Assembly (NCBI GenBank): GCA_023400235.1
Contig: JAEXFI010000013.1
Coordinates: 1 to 64,000, forward strand
Length of the DNA: 64,000 bases
DNA from: Bacillota bacterium
Lineage (GTDB): Bacteria > Bacillota > Clostridia > Acetivibrionales > DSM-1351
Direction of reading: 5' to 3'
Positions 8,324 through 17,938 of this stretch are shown piece by piece. The position numbers were made by a program, and so were the translations under genes. Within the stretch, counting starts at the first letter, position 1, and each line of letters starts with the position of its first letter. The notes below the pieces were generated by a model. The model worked only from the letters and a program-made list of their open reading frames with translations, was not told where the DNA came from and did no database searches.

Positions 8324-8386
8324 GGGGTCTGCAAAGCAATGTCATTTACTGACTAAAGTATATTGCTTTGCAGACCCCCTTTTTTC
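8324..8386 (+). terminator. Strong intrinsic terminator after the pirin gene
   Basis: GGGGTCTGCAAAGCAAT (8324-8340) pairs perfectly over 17 bp with 8362-8378 and is followed by a T-run. It closes the dioxygenase-pirin operon. Confidence 0.93.
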
Positions 8387-8433
8387 ACTCTATAACCTTC
8401 TGTAGATTTTACAAGGAAGTCAATGATAATACA

Positions 8434-8462
8434 TTCAAAAGAATAAACGTAGGTGGTATTAT
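8434..8462 (+). promoter_or_regulatory. Candidate sigma-A promoter for the sugar ABC locus
   Basis: TTCAAA (8434-8439) and TATTAT (8457-8462) are separated by 17 bp, about 70 bp upstream of the binding-protein start. The match is moderate and the prediction is by eye only. Confidence 0.4.
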
Positions 8463-8530
8463 GAAATCACTTTAAAATGTAGTGTACCAACCTGCATTTC
8501 TAATCATACCAATAAAAGGAGGATTTACAA

Positions 8531-9862
8531 ATGAACAAAAGAATACTGGCTTTTTCATTATCTGTGGCTTTACTTGGCACGGCTTTCACAGGATGTGGAC
8601 AAAATTCCGGAACTCAACAATCTGGAAGTTCTGCAAGTTCATCCAATACCGCACAGGCTGTTGAAACACAATCAACAGATACTCCAAAGGTTGAAGGCGA
8701 GATTGAGTTTATGACTTACCGGGACGACCTTTTAAACACCTGGTGGCCTGCAAAGCTTGAGCAGTTCAAGGCTAAATATCCAAATGTTAAGGTTAATACT
8801 TCGACCTCAAAGAATTTTGACCAGGATTTTAAAGTTAGATTATCATCAAATGACGTACCGGATGTATTCACAATTATGGCGGACAGGTACTCAGATGCTC
8901 AGAGAACTCAATTCATGATGCCACTAAATGAGGTATTCCCTGATTTGGTTAATAACTGGGATTATAACGCAAACAATGTTAATCAGGATGATCATAAAAC
9001 TTACGGTTTGACTTATGGCGGACAAGGTATAGGCCTTGCATACAATAAGAAGATTTTTGCAGAGTTAGGTCTTCAGGCTCCTAAGACATTTGATGACCTT
9101 GTTGCAGCAGCCAAAGCGATAAAAGCAAAAGGACTTATTGGAATAACAGGAACACTTAAACCTCGTTGGACTATGCAGCCATATTACTGGACCGCTCAGG
9201 CCCTCTTAGGCAATCAGACAGAAGCTTTCAATAGCATGGTTAAATCTGATACTCCATTTACAATTGATTCTTCATACGGAAAAATGATGGAAGTCCTTGC
9301 AAAACTTCGTGACGCAAAGGTTATGGAAGATGACCCTGCATCCTACGATTGGGAGCCTTATTTGAAGGATGCCGGAAGCAACAAGATTGGTATGGCATTT
9401 ACTTGGACAAATACTCCTTGCCAATGGCCAGGTAGAGGAGATGGAAGCATGAAGGTTGAGGATATCGGCTTCGTTCCATTCCCATATGACAACAGCGGCT
9501 CCGGATACAAAGTATTAATACAGGCAGACTGGTCTGTATGCATGTCCAAAACACCAAAGAACTTAGAGGCAGCAAAGGCTTTCTACAATTTCCACATGAA
9601 TGATATTTACGGCGACTATGCTAAAGAAACAGCAAGTATATCTGCGAAAAAAGGCTTTGTAACAGACGTTCCATATCTCAAGGAATTTGACGCAGCACAG
9701 CCGGTTAAAGTAAGCGCTGAGAAATTCCCAACAGAATATAAGGCGCTTATGGACAAAGCTCAAATAAATCTGGACGACTCATATGTTGAAGTAGGTATAG
9801 GGGGAGATATCCAGAAGGTTCTCGACAAGTTGAATTCTGCTTGGAAAAAAGCTAAAAATTAA
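8531..9862 (+). CDS. Sugar ABC transporter substrate-binding lipoprotein
   Basis: The product is a 443-residue family 1 extracellular solute-binding protein. It has a lipoprotein signal with lipobox FTGC (Cys22), a Ser/Asn-rich linker, then a bilobed domain starting EIEFMTYRDD. The ribosome site AAAGGAGG is strong. It precedes two permease genes typical of CUT1 importers. The neighbouring kinase, regulator and GH94 phosphorylase suggest the ligand is a beta-linked oligosaccharide such as cellobiose or a related disaccharide. That substrate guess is inference. An intercistronic hairpin follows, which usually raises the level of the binding protein relative to the permeases. Confidence 0.93.
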   Translation: MNKRILAFSLSVALLGTAFTGCGQNSGTQQSGSSASSSNTAQAVETQSTDTPKVEGEIEFMTYRDDLLNTWWPAKLEQFKAKYPNVKVNTSTSKNFDQDFKVRLSSNDVPDVFTIMADRYSDAQRTQFMMPLNEVFPDLVNNWDYNANNVNQDDHKTYGLTYGGQGIGLAYNKKIFAELGLQAPKTFDDLVAAAKAIKAKGLIGITGTLKPRWTMQPYYWTAQALLGNQTEAFNSMVKSDTPFTIDSSYGKMMEVLAKLRDAKVMEDDPASYDWEPYLKDAGSNKIGMAFTWTNTPCQWPGRGDGSMKVEDIGFVPFPYDNSGSGYKVLIQADWSVCMSKTPKNLEAAKAFYNFHMNDIYGDYAKETASISAKKGFVTDVPYLKEFDAAQPVKVSAEKFPTEYKALMDKAQINLDDSYVEVGIGGDIQKVLDKLNSAWKKAKN

Positions 9863-9899
9863 CTTTAAATACCAATACATTTTAATTTTCCTTGAAAGC

Positions 9900-9930
9900 A
9901 TAAGTCACTGTGGTATCCATAGTGACTTAT
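9900..9930 (+). promoter_or_regulatory. Intercistronic stem-loop between binding protein and permease
   Basis: ATAAGTCACT pairs with AGTGACTTAT, with an inner TGG/CCA pair and a TAT loop. No T-run follows, so it is more likely an mRNA-stabilising or partial-attenuation element than a full terminator. Confidence 0.7.
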
Positions 9931-9969
9931 GTTAAAAAGGGAAAAATCAAGTAAAGGCTGGGATTGTTT

Positions 9970-10842
9970 ATGAATTACGGAATACAAAGAAAAATTTTAT
10001 TATTCAGCTTTTTATTCCTTCCGATGCTATTGTTAGTACTATTTCTTGCCTGGCCAACATGCAGGATGGTATTTTATAGTTTTACAAACTGGGACGGTAC
10101 TCTTCCCACATACGGGTATGTGGGGTTGGATAATTATACAAGGTCTATTACTGACCAAACCTTGTGGCTGTCACTAAAGAATAACAGTGCATATGCCTTA
10201 GTGGCAATTCTTCAAAATATATTTGCACTTTTCTTTGCGGTCATTCTAAGCAGTAAAATGAAGTTTAAGGGTTTTTATAAGATAATGATTTTTTTGCCTT
10301 ACGTTTTAAACGTAACTGCTGTAGCATACATGTTTAACTTTATGTATGACTTTAATTCAGGTCCTGTGAATATGTTTATGAGGTATATAGGCCTAGCACC
10401 GATTAAATTTTTCAGTGATTCTAATATTGCTATTTTTTCCTTGGTTTCAATGTCGGCCTGGAGATGGCTGGGATATACAATGGTTATTTATATTGCAGCT
10501 TTACAGTCAATTGATGTTGCGGTTTATGAAGCAAGCAGTATTGATGGCGCGAATAAATGGCAAACCTTTAGATTTATTACCTTTCCAAGCATAAAGAGGG
10601 TTATAGAACTCCAATTGTTTATTTCTTTGAGCGGTTCATTACAGGCGTTTACCGAATCACTGGTGCTGACAAAAGGTGGACCTGCAAAAGCGACATATAC
10701 CTTTATGTACTACATAATTGATACCTTTGTTAACTTTAGTGATTATGGCCTTGCATCAGCAATGTCTGTTTTACTCATTATGATTATATTAATTATTGCA
10801 GGAATTCAAAGACTGGTTGTAAAGAAGGGGGCTAATATATGA
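9970..10842 (+). CDS. Sugar ABC transporter permease (MalF/UgpA type)
   Basis: The product is about 290 residues with six predicted membrane segments and the EAA-type loop EASSIDGANKWQTFRFITFP that docks on the ATPase. It is one of two permeases of a CUT1 importer. The ATG at 9970 is used; a TTG two codons upstream (9964) has slightly better spacing to AAAGG and cannot be excluded. The gene overlaps the next permease by 4 bp (ATGA), indicating translational coupling. No ATP-binding subunit is encoded nearby, so a shared MsmK/UgpC-type ATPase elsewhere is likely. Confidence 0.93.
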   Translation: MNYGIQRKILLFSFLFLPMLLLVLFLAWPTCRMVFYSFTNWDGTLPTYGYVGLDNYTRSITDQTLWLSLKNNSAYALVAILQNIFALFFAVILSSKMKFKGFYKIMIFLPYVLNVTAVAYMFNFMYDFNSGPVNMFMRYIGLAPIKFFSDSNIAIFSLVSMSAWRWLGYTMVIYIAALQSIDVAVYEASSIDGANKWQTFRFITFPSIKRVIELQLFISLSGSLQAFTESLVLTKGGPAKATYTFMYYIIDTFVNFSDYGLASAMSVLLIMIILIIAGIQRLVVKKGANI

Positions 10843-11699
10843 TGAATTTACATAATAACAAAGCAACAGGCATCAGAGGCTCAGCATTTTCAGTTATTAG
10901 GCACATACCTGTTGTTATATGGGTTTTAGTTGTAATATTTCCCCTTTTGATGCTTCTGTTTGCTTCCTTCAAAACAAATGCTGAGTATTCACATACACTA
11001 CCAATTACACCTCCTGAGAGCTTTCTCAACTTTGCAAATTTCAAGAGGACATTGGTTGAAGGACGAATTCTCAGAGGAATGGTTAACAGTCTTATTCTAG
11101 TTGTAGCAGCGTCCATATTAAATGTACTTTTCTCATCTATGGTTTCTTTCTGTCTTGACAGGTTTGATTTTTTCGGGAAAAAAATTGTGACGCTACTATT
11201 GGTTGCTACTGCAGTTATACCTAACAGCTTAATAATAGTTTCAGTTTATAAGATAATGTATACACTAAAGCTGACAGGAACCTTTGGTGCGCCTATTATA
11301 TTATATGCTATTCCACAAATGATACAGGTATGGATGTATCTCCAGTTTCTAGAGAAAGTACCTGTATCACTTGATGAAAGTGCCATGTTAGATGGCGCAT
11401 CTTATTTCAGGATATTTTTTCAGATAGTGTTTCCGCTGCTTGCGCCAGCTACGGTTACGGTTATTATCACCCAGTCGGTATTTATTTATAATGATTTGTT
11501 CATACAATACCTGTTTATGTCATCAACCAAGCTTCAGACAGCCACAACCGCATTAATGACATTTTCAGGGCAATTCAATTTTAACTTTAATACCATGGCA
11601 GCAGGGTGTATTGGAGTAATGCTTCCCACACTAATCATATTCTTAGCATTGCAGAAATACATCTTTGCAGGATTGACAGTAGGTGCGGTAAAAGAGTAA
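10839..11699 (+). CDS. Sugar ABC transporter permease (MalG/UgpE type)
   Basis: The product is a 286-residue integral membrane protein with six predicted segments and the EAA loop DESAMLDGASYFRIFFQIVFP. It starts within the stop of the preceding permease gene and forms the second half of the membrane channel. A further ATG lies one codon in. The gap of about 180 bp to the chemoreceptor gene is AT-rich and may hold a separate promoter. Confidence 0.94.
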   Translation: MMNLHNNKATGIRGSAFSVIRHIPVVIWVLVVIFPLLMLLFASFKTNAEYSHTLPITPPESFLNFANFKRTLVEGRILRGMVNSLILVVAASILNVLFSSMVSFCLDRFDFFGKKIVTLLLVATAVIPNSLIIVSVYKIMYTLKLTGTFGAPIILYAIPQMIQVWMYLQFLEKVPVSLDESAMLDGASYFRIFFQIVFPLLAPATVTVIITQSVFIYNDLFIQYLFMSSTKLQTATTALMTFSGQFNFNFNTMAAGCIGVMLPTLIIFLALQKYIFAGLTVGAVKE

Positions 11700-11879
11700 G
11701 AAAATAGTTATTATTAAACATAGGTTAAGAGTGTGTGTAGAATTATAATATATTTTGTAGAATAATACCATATTTTATAGTATCATTGAATGGAACTGCA
11801 TATTTCTCTTGATGGTACTCTTAATGAGGTTTTTCTATATGAGAAACAAAATTAGTGGAATGTCATGGAGGTCAATACT

Positions 11880-14006
11880 ATGAAGAATACTTTTTTTAGA
11901 TTGCCGGATAAAGCGAAGAAAGCCTATGACCGGTTCTTGAAGGTACTTACTTCGATTGTAAATCTGGGGTTTTTAAAAAATAGTAAAATCCAAACAAGGT
12001 TAATAACCTCCTTTATTCTACTATCAATATTACCTCTTGGCATAACTGGTATTGTATCCTATAACGAATCAAGAGGTGCTATCAGGAGCAAGATTGATAC
12101 ATATTCAGAGCAGTTGATGATTCAGATTGGTTCAAATATTGCTATTGAGCTGGATAAATACGAAAAAGCTATTAATGAAATAAGCATGTCGTCTGATGTG
12201 CAGGAGAAGATAGCAAACTATAGTCAGCTTGATCAAACCGAAAGAAGTAGTGTTATTGACGATATGGAAAGAAAGACTTTTGTATCGAAGTTTTCAAATA
12301 ATAAGAATCTTGCGGCTGCCTGTCTGATTTTTGAAAAGGACGGCAGTATAAAAGCTGGCCCAAAAGCCTGGCAGTTTCTTCAAAACTTGGATTTTATAGA
12401 AAAAATAAAGAAGGATGCCGGTAGATTAAATGGTAAGTTATATTGGGGATATGAAGAGGTTCCCGGGGGTAACAACAATAAGGGTATTATAGTTACCCAA
12501 AAAATAATAAGCAACACTACCAGTCAAGAAATAGGTTACATGTTTATTGTAATCAACGATACATTAATGAGCAATACATTTAAGAATACTGATATTGGCA
12601 AAGATTCAGAAATATTTGTAGTTAATTCAAAAGGCCTGATTCTTGCAAATGCAACCGGTGACAACATTGGCAAAAACTATGACGATAGTCTTTTGCCTGA
12701 AATGATTAATGAGAATATGAATAATATAAGCTGGGTAAAATCTGCCAAGCTTAAAGATGGTAATCACCTGATCGCTTCCACGAAGATCCGCGCCGATTTA
12801 GACTGGTATGTGATAGGGAAGATTCCATATACTTATCTGAATGGGGAAACAGATAGCATAAGAAACAAAATGGTGTTAATGGCTGTTATTTTGCTTATTC
12901 TAGCATGTGTTATATCTTTTATAATAGCTAAGAGTATATCGTCTCCTGTGAAAAACATAGTTAAGCTTATGCGCGAGGCAAAAGCTGGGGATTTGGTTGT
13001 GAAAATAAAGGAAAAAAGAAGAGATGAAATAGGAGAGTTGAGCACAAATTTTAGTGATATGGCCAATAACATAAGAATGCTTATTAAAAAGGTAGACAGT
13101 TCTGCTACCAAGGTACTTTATAATTCACAGAAAATATCTGCCTCCTCCATGCAGGAGCATTTGACATTGGAGCAAGTGGCTGCTTCGATGCAAGGTATTG
13201 CTAAAGGTGCCAGCGAACAGGCTTTGGAAATAGTGCAGGCGGTGGGGTATATGGGTGAGTTGTCAAATGGTATTAGTATTACTGAAAACAATATTGAAGG
13301 GGTAAGCAAGGACGTAAAGAACGTAAGGGATTTGAGTGAAAAAGCCCGATTAATTGTCAATTCATTAAATGAGAAAACTATACAAACGAGTCAAGTATCC
13401 AATAAAATTGTTTCAGATATAAATGATCTTAGCAATGATATGAAGCAAATTATGAAGATTGTAAGAGTAATTACAGGCATAGCTGATCAAACAAATCTTC
13501 TTTCACTAAATGCTGCAATTGAAGCCTCAAGGGCAGGAGCCGCAGGAAAGGGGTTTGCAGTGGTTGCCGATGAAGTTAAGAAGCTTGCTGAACAGGCTAG
13601 ATATGCATCACAAAATATATCCGATATTATAGGCAATATTCAGATTAAAACCCAAAATACCGTTAATACTGCAAATGTATCAAGCATTATAATCAAAGAA
13701 CAGCAAAAAGCTGTTGATCAAACTGATGGAGCGTTTAATGTTGTTCTTAAGGCGATGGAAGATATCACAAAGGGGATAGGAAATGTTGGGGATTCAATGT
13801 GGAAGCTGCTGGATCTTAAAGAGAGAACACTCAACGCACTAGAGAGTATTTCAACTGTTTCCCAAGAGGCAGCAGCAATTACGCAAGAGGTTTGTGCAAC
13901 CACTGAACAGCAGATCACAGGCTCTAAAGGACTGTCAACTCTTGCTGATAATTTGTATGAAACAGCCCAGGAATTAGATGATGCAATTAAAATATTCAAG
14001 ATTTGA
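11880..14006 (+). CDS. Methyl-accepting chemotaxis protein with Cache-type sensor
   Basis: The product is about 708 residues. A first membrane segment lies near residues 45-65, followed by an extracellular region of about 260 residues consistent with a dCache domain. A second segment near 325-347, a HAMP domain and a C-terminal signalling domain follow. The conserved hairpin tip DQTNLLSLNAAIEASRAGA is intact, as is KGFAVVADEVKKLAEQA. The start at 11880 is preferred because TGGAGG lies 8 nt upstream. The gene sits between a sugar importer and its YesM/YesN-type regulators, so it probably steers cells toward the same sugar, perhaps through the binding protein. That link is inference from position. 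Confidence 0.93.
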   Translation: MKNTFFRLPDKAKKAYDRFLKVLTSIVNLGFLKNSKIQTRLITSFILLSILPLGITGIVSYNESRGAIRSKIDTYSEQLMIQIGSNIAIELDKYEKAINEISMSSDVQEKIANYSQLDQTERSSVIDDMERKTFVSKFSNNKNLAAACLIFEKDGSIKAGPKAWQFLQNLDFIEKIKKDAGRLNGKLYWGYEEVPGGNNNKGIIVTQKIISNTTSQEIGYMFIVINDTLMSNTFKNTDIGKDSEIFVVNSKGLILANATGDNIGKNYDDSLLPEMINENMNNISWVKSAKLKDGNHLIASTKIRADLDWYVIGKIPYTYLNGETDSIRNKMVLMAVILLILACVISFIIAKSISSPVKNIVKLMREAKAGDLVVKIKEKRRDEIGELSTNFSDMANNIRMLIKKVDSSATKVLYNSQKISASSMQEHLTLEQVAASMQGIAKGASEQALEIVQAVGYMGELSNGISITENNIEGVSKDVKNVRDLSEKARLIVNSLNEKTIQTSQVSNKIVSDINDLSNDMKQIMKIVRVITGIADQTNLLSLNAAIEASRAGAAGKGFAVVADEVKKLAEQARYASQNISDIIGNIQIKTQNTVNTANVSSIIIKEQQKAVDQTDGAFNVVLKAMEDITKGIGNVGDSMWKLLDLKERTLNALESISTVSQEAAAITQEVCATTEQQITGSKGLSTLADNLYETAQELDDAIKIFKI

Positions 14007-14084
14007 TTTATTGGTACAATACAGAGAAGCCTTTTAAGCTTTTTTTAAACTGACTGCCATATGCAGTGTAAAGGGATTGAGATT

Positions 14085-16043
14085 ATGCAGTTTATGAATC
14101 CAATAAAAAGGATAGGGTTAGCTCTACAGCCTTCACGGTATAACAATATTTCATTACAGTGGAAAATTACTGTAAACCATATTGTTTTGCTTCTATTCCC
14201 CATAGTAATTTATTACATTATTTTTAATATTTATACAGGCAATATAAGAGAAAGGGAACTGTCTCTTATAAACCAATTAAATAAGCAGGCTGTGGACAGC
14301 ATCGATACTTATATCTGTGACCTGGAGCAGCTTTCAAAACAGCCTCTGTATACATCCGGTTCTGTTAATGAAATCAGCATTTTTTCTGTATTGGATTCAG
14401 CTTCTTCAGGTGGTAAGGATTCAATTCAGAAAAATAAGGATATGCAAAAAAACATAGATACCCATACCTTAAATAAGATAAATTCAAATTTAACGTATGA
14501 AGAGTATGATTTTATTTTGACACTTCTGAAAAAACTCGTACAATCGAAGAAGTACCTGTATTCCGCATTCTTATTTGACTCCGAAGGAGCCATGATTTCA
14601 TATGTCATGCCCAATGGACAGCTTTTTGAACCGTATAATGCAATAAAACAGGAATGGTTTTCCAACAGCATGAAGCTTTCTGGGAAACCGGTAGTTTCCG
14701 GAAGTGTCAAGTTTAATAATTCATATCTTATTAAGACTGACAAGTCCTATGCATTTTCAGTTTCAAGAGCCATTGTTGAGCCTACTACTGTAAAGAAAAT
14801 GGGCGTCATTAGTTTATTTGCGGATATCAGTATTTTCAGAGACATTATCAGTAAAATTAAATCCTTAAATGGAGAAAAGATATTAATTTTAGATGCACAA
14901 GGTTCAATTATCTATGATATTAACGAAGAAAATATTGCAAAACCAATCAGTATCCTTAAGCCGGAGATTGCAACCGCTATTGACGAAAATATTGATAACA
15001 GGAATGTGAATATTACAATTGACGGTAATAAATATAAGGTCATGGGATACAATATAGAAACTCCCCAGTGGAAGTTCTTTAGAATCATACCCGAGGAGGC
15101 TTTGTATTCCAATGCGAATAAGCTTCGGGGGAGGATTATAATACTAATCATATCTTTTACTCTCATATCACTTATCTCTTCAATAGCAATGTCATTTGGA
15201 ATAACAAAGCCTTTAAAAAAGTTAATTTCAGCAATGAAGGTTGTTGAAAAAGGAGATTTATCAGTACGCTTCAGAGCTAAACACAATGACGAAATCGGAC
15301 ACCTTGGCAGAAGCTTCAATAATATGTTAATTGAAATCAATAAGCTTATCCATGATGTATATATCACAAATACACGCAAAAAAGAAGCTGAACTAAACGC
15401 TTTGCAAATGCAAATCAACCCCCATTTCATATACAATACACTGGAATCCATAAGGATGATGGCAGTTGTGAACGATGATAACGAAACTTCGGAAATGGTA
15501 TCAATTCTTGGAAAATTGTTAAGATACAGTATAAATATAAAGTACCAGCTTGTAAAAGTTGAAGATGAAATTGAGCACTTAAAGAATTACCTTGTACTGC
15601 AGAACTATAGATTCGAAGATAGATTCCAGCTGAACTTGGAGCTTGCTGAAGACCTTTATGACATTAAGATAATTAAACTTGTATTTCAGCCTATCGTAGA
15701 AAATTCCATTTTCCATGCTTTTGAAACCCTTGATGACAAAGGTGTTATTACTATAAGAGGAGTTATTAGCAAAGAGGGGGTCTGCTTTGAAATCGAGGAC
15801 AATGGAGTTGGTATGAACGAAGAACAATTAGAGAAGTTAATACAGCATGCAGAAGATTTTACCACTATTAAAGGAAAGTCGCACGGAGTTGGTTTGAGAA
15901 ATGTTAATGAAAGAATAAAACTTTACTATGGTGAAAATTATGGTATGAAAATTTATAGTCAATTAGGGAAAGGAACCATTGTAAAATTAGAGCTGCCGGA
16001 TAAGGAAAGCATGAACAGCGTAAAAATTTATCAAGGGTTTTAG
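14085..16043 (+). CDS. YesM-type sensor histidine kinase
   Basis: The product is about 652 residues. It has an N-terminal membrane segment (VLLLFPIVIYYIIF), a Cache-like extracellular domain, a second segment near residue 345-365 and a HAMP domain. The His_kinase domain has the phosphoacceptor motif QINPHFIYNTLE (His447), and the HATPase domain has NSIFHAFE, EDNGVGM and GVGLRNVNERI. This is the LytS/YesM class, which senses extracellular carbohydrates in Firmicutes. Start 14085 is chosen for AAAGGG 9 nt upstream. The partner regulator begins 25 bp downstream. Confidence 0.94.
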   Translation: MQFMNPIKRIGLALQPSRYNNISLQWKITVNHIVLLLFPIVIYYIIFNIYTGNIRERELSLINQLNKQAVDSIDTYICDLEQLSKQPLYTSGSVNEISIFSVLDSASSGGKDSIQKNKDMQKNIDTHTLNKINSNLTYEEYDFILTLLKKLVQSKKYLYSAFLFDSEGAMISYVMPNGQLFEPYNAIKQEWFSNSMKLSGKPVVSGSVKFNNSYLIKTDKSYAFSVSRAIVEPTTVKKMGVISLFADISIFRDIISKIKSLNGEKILILDAQGSIIYDINEENIAKPISILKPEIATAIDENIDNRNVNITIDGNKYKVMGYNIETPQWKFFRIIPEEALYSNANKLRGRIIILIISFTLISLISSIAMSFGITKPLKKLISAMKVVEKGDLSVRFRAKHNDEIGHLGRSFNNMLIEINKLIHDVYITNTRKKEAELNALQMQINPHFIYNTLESIRMMAVVNDDNETSEMVSILGKLLRYSINIKYQLVKVEDEIEHLKNYLVLQNYRFEDRFQLNLELAEDLYDIKIIKLVFQPIVENSIFHAFETLDDKGVITIRGVISKEGVCFEIEDNGVGMNEEQLEKLIQHAEDFTTIKGKSHGVGLRNVNERIKLYYGENYGMKIYSQLGKGTIVKLELPDKESMNSVKIYQGF

Positions 16044-16068
16044 TATTTTGTTACTGGGGGAGCAAAGT

Positions 16069-17679
16069 ATGTTGAAAATACTTGTCGTGGATGATGAGAA
16101 GCTTATAAGAAAAGGACTTGCAAAAACTATAAATGCCTTTGAGAGAGGTTATAAGGTTATCGGAGAGGCTGCCAATGGAGTTGAAGCAATAGAGAGTATC
16201 GAAAGAGAAAAGCCCGATGTAGTAATAACGGACATAAAAATGCCTAAAATGGGTGGGGTAGAATTAATTACGAATATGGAGAAGCACTTTCCAAGCATAA
16301 AAAAGATAGTTTTGAGCGGCTTTGACGAGTTCGACTATGTCAGAGATACCATGAAGCGAGGGGCCACCGATTATTTACTGAAGCCTGTTGACTTTGAGCT
16401 GCTTGGGGAACTGCTGAAAAAAATAGAAAATGATATAAAAAGTGAAAAGCAAAGCAATACGAACATATTAGACCTTAAGATTAAGCTGAATCAAAGCTTT
16501 CCTCTGTTTAAGGACCAGTTCATAAAAGAGCTTATATGTGAAGGAAAATGCAGCTCTTTTGACAACATAGAAGAGAAGCTTCAATATTTTAATATACATT
16601 TATCAATTGGAAGGTATCAGGTTATTATTGTAAGCATAGACAATTATAAGCACATGTATGAAGAAATTGGTCCGGAGCAGTCGAAAATTAATACCTTTAT
16701 CAAACGGAACATTTCAGAAGAATCGGTGTCTTACTACACAGACTTTTTTTCCTTTATGGATGATATGGGGCTGGTAATAGCTTGTTCGGTATCAGAAGAT
16801 AACCAAGAAATGATAGACCTGATTTCCAACGAAATTTTTAATAATCTTACAAATAATTCTCCCTTAAATTATACAATTAGTGTCGGAAAGCCTGTGGACG
16901 GTTTTGAAAAGCTAAAAGAAAGCTATGACAGTGCTTTGGATACTATAATGAGAAGATTCTACCTGACAGGTTCAAATATCCTTAAGTTTGATGGGAATCG
17001 CAAGCGTTTTAATAAAAGCCAACTGAGGCTGTTAACAGACAATTACCAAATTCGTTTAAAGAGCTGCGTGGATGTTGCAAATGAGCAACAGATACCTGAA
17101 GTGATAGGTGAACTTTGTATGAAATTGGGAGAAATGAGTGTGGAGCCATCTGATGCTGTTAAGGTTCTGATAGATATATTTACGAAATTGCAGGTTGAAA
17201 ATGTAAATTTTAAGGAAGCAGTGGTTGAAACCTATGGGTTTGATTATTCATATGAAAAAAATCTTAATCTCTTTGATACACTCCATGAAATAAATAAGTA
17301 CACCTGTAGTGTGTATAAGGAGACTATCAGCGAACTTAAGGAAAGGTACAGCAGAAAGGACATCAAGCTTATCGAGTTGGTTAAGGACTATATACTGAAC
17401 CACTATAAGGAAGATATTACGTTAACTAAGGTGGCAGATGCAGTATATGTTAATCCCAACTACCTGTCTGAAATATTCAAGTCCCAAACAGGAGAGAACT
17501 TTGTAGATTATTTTACAAGGGTGAGAATTGATAAAGCCAAGGAACTTATTAAGGACATTAAGTCCAAGGCATATACGGTGGGAGAACTTGTAGGGTATGA
17601 TGATCCTGCTTATTTCAGCAAGGTTTTTAAAAAGGTGGTAGGAGTATCTCCTACAAAGTATAGAGATCTTGTCAGGTAG
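16069..17679 (+). CDS. YesN-type response regulator with AraC DNA-binding domain
   Basis: The product is 536 residues. The receiver domain at 1-120 has phosphoacceptor Asp55 in VVITDIKMP and the usual Lys in LLKPVDFE. A linker of about 290 residues follows, then a C-terminal AraC HTH pair (VADAVYVNPNYLSEIFKSQ and GYDDPAYFSKVFKKVVG). The start is the ATG after GGGGGAG; the upstream TTG in the same frame precedes that site. It forms a two-component pair with the kinase just upstream and probably activates the importer and the GH94 gene in response to sugar. A terminator follows. Confidence 0.95.
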   Translation: MLKILVVDDEKLIRKGLAKTINAFERGYKVIGEAANGVEAIESIEREKPDVVITDIKMPKMGGVELITNMEKHFPSIKKIVLSGFDEFDYVRDTMKRGATDYLLKPVDFELLGELLKKIENDIKSEKQSNTNILDLKIKLNQSFPLFKDQFIKELICEGKCSSFDNIEEKLQYFNIHLSIGRYQVIIVSIDNYKHMYEEIGPEQSKINTFIKRNISEESVSYYTDFFSFMDDMGLVIACSVSEDNQEMIDLISNEIFNNLTNNSPLNYTISVGKPVDGFEKLKESYDSALDTIMRRFYLTGSNILKFDGNRKRFNKSQLRLLTDNYQIRLKSCVDVANEQQIPEVIGELCMKLGEMSVEPSDAVKVLIDIFTKLQVENVNFKEAVVETYGFDYSYEKNLNLFDTLHEINKYTCSVYKETISELKERYSRKDIKLIELVKDYILNHYKEDITLTKVADAVYVNPNYLSEIFKSQTGENFVDYFTRVRIDKAKELIKDIKSKAYTVGELVGYDDPAYFSKVFKKVVGVSPTKYRDLVR

Positions 17680-17688
17680 GACCGATTG

Positions 17689-17723
17689 AAAAAAGCGATT
17701 GAATAGCATTCAGGCGCTTTTTT
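17689..17723 (+). terminator. Intrinsic terminator after the YesN-type regulator
   Basis: AAAAAAGCG pairs with CGCTTTTTT, and the inner arms TTGAAT and ATTCAG pair with one wobble. It ends in a T-run. Confidence 0.85.
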
Positions 17724-17938
17724 AGTGTATAGGAGCGTTTATATAATTTTAATAAGGTATGAGTTACCGATATATCAGGATTTTTCTGATGTGGAGTAGA
17801 TATAACAAGAAAGCTTAAGATTCTGCATTTATATTAGTCAGGACATGTTCTATCATAAATAGAGAAAAAATACTTCAATTTTAGCTTCATTTATCAAATG
17901 TGAAATAAGTATTGGCTGTTTTATAATGGGAGGATAAC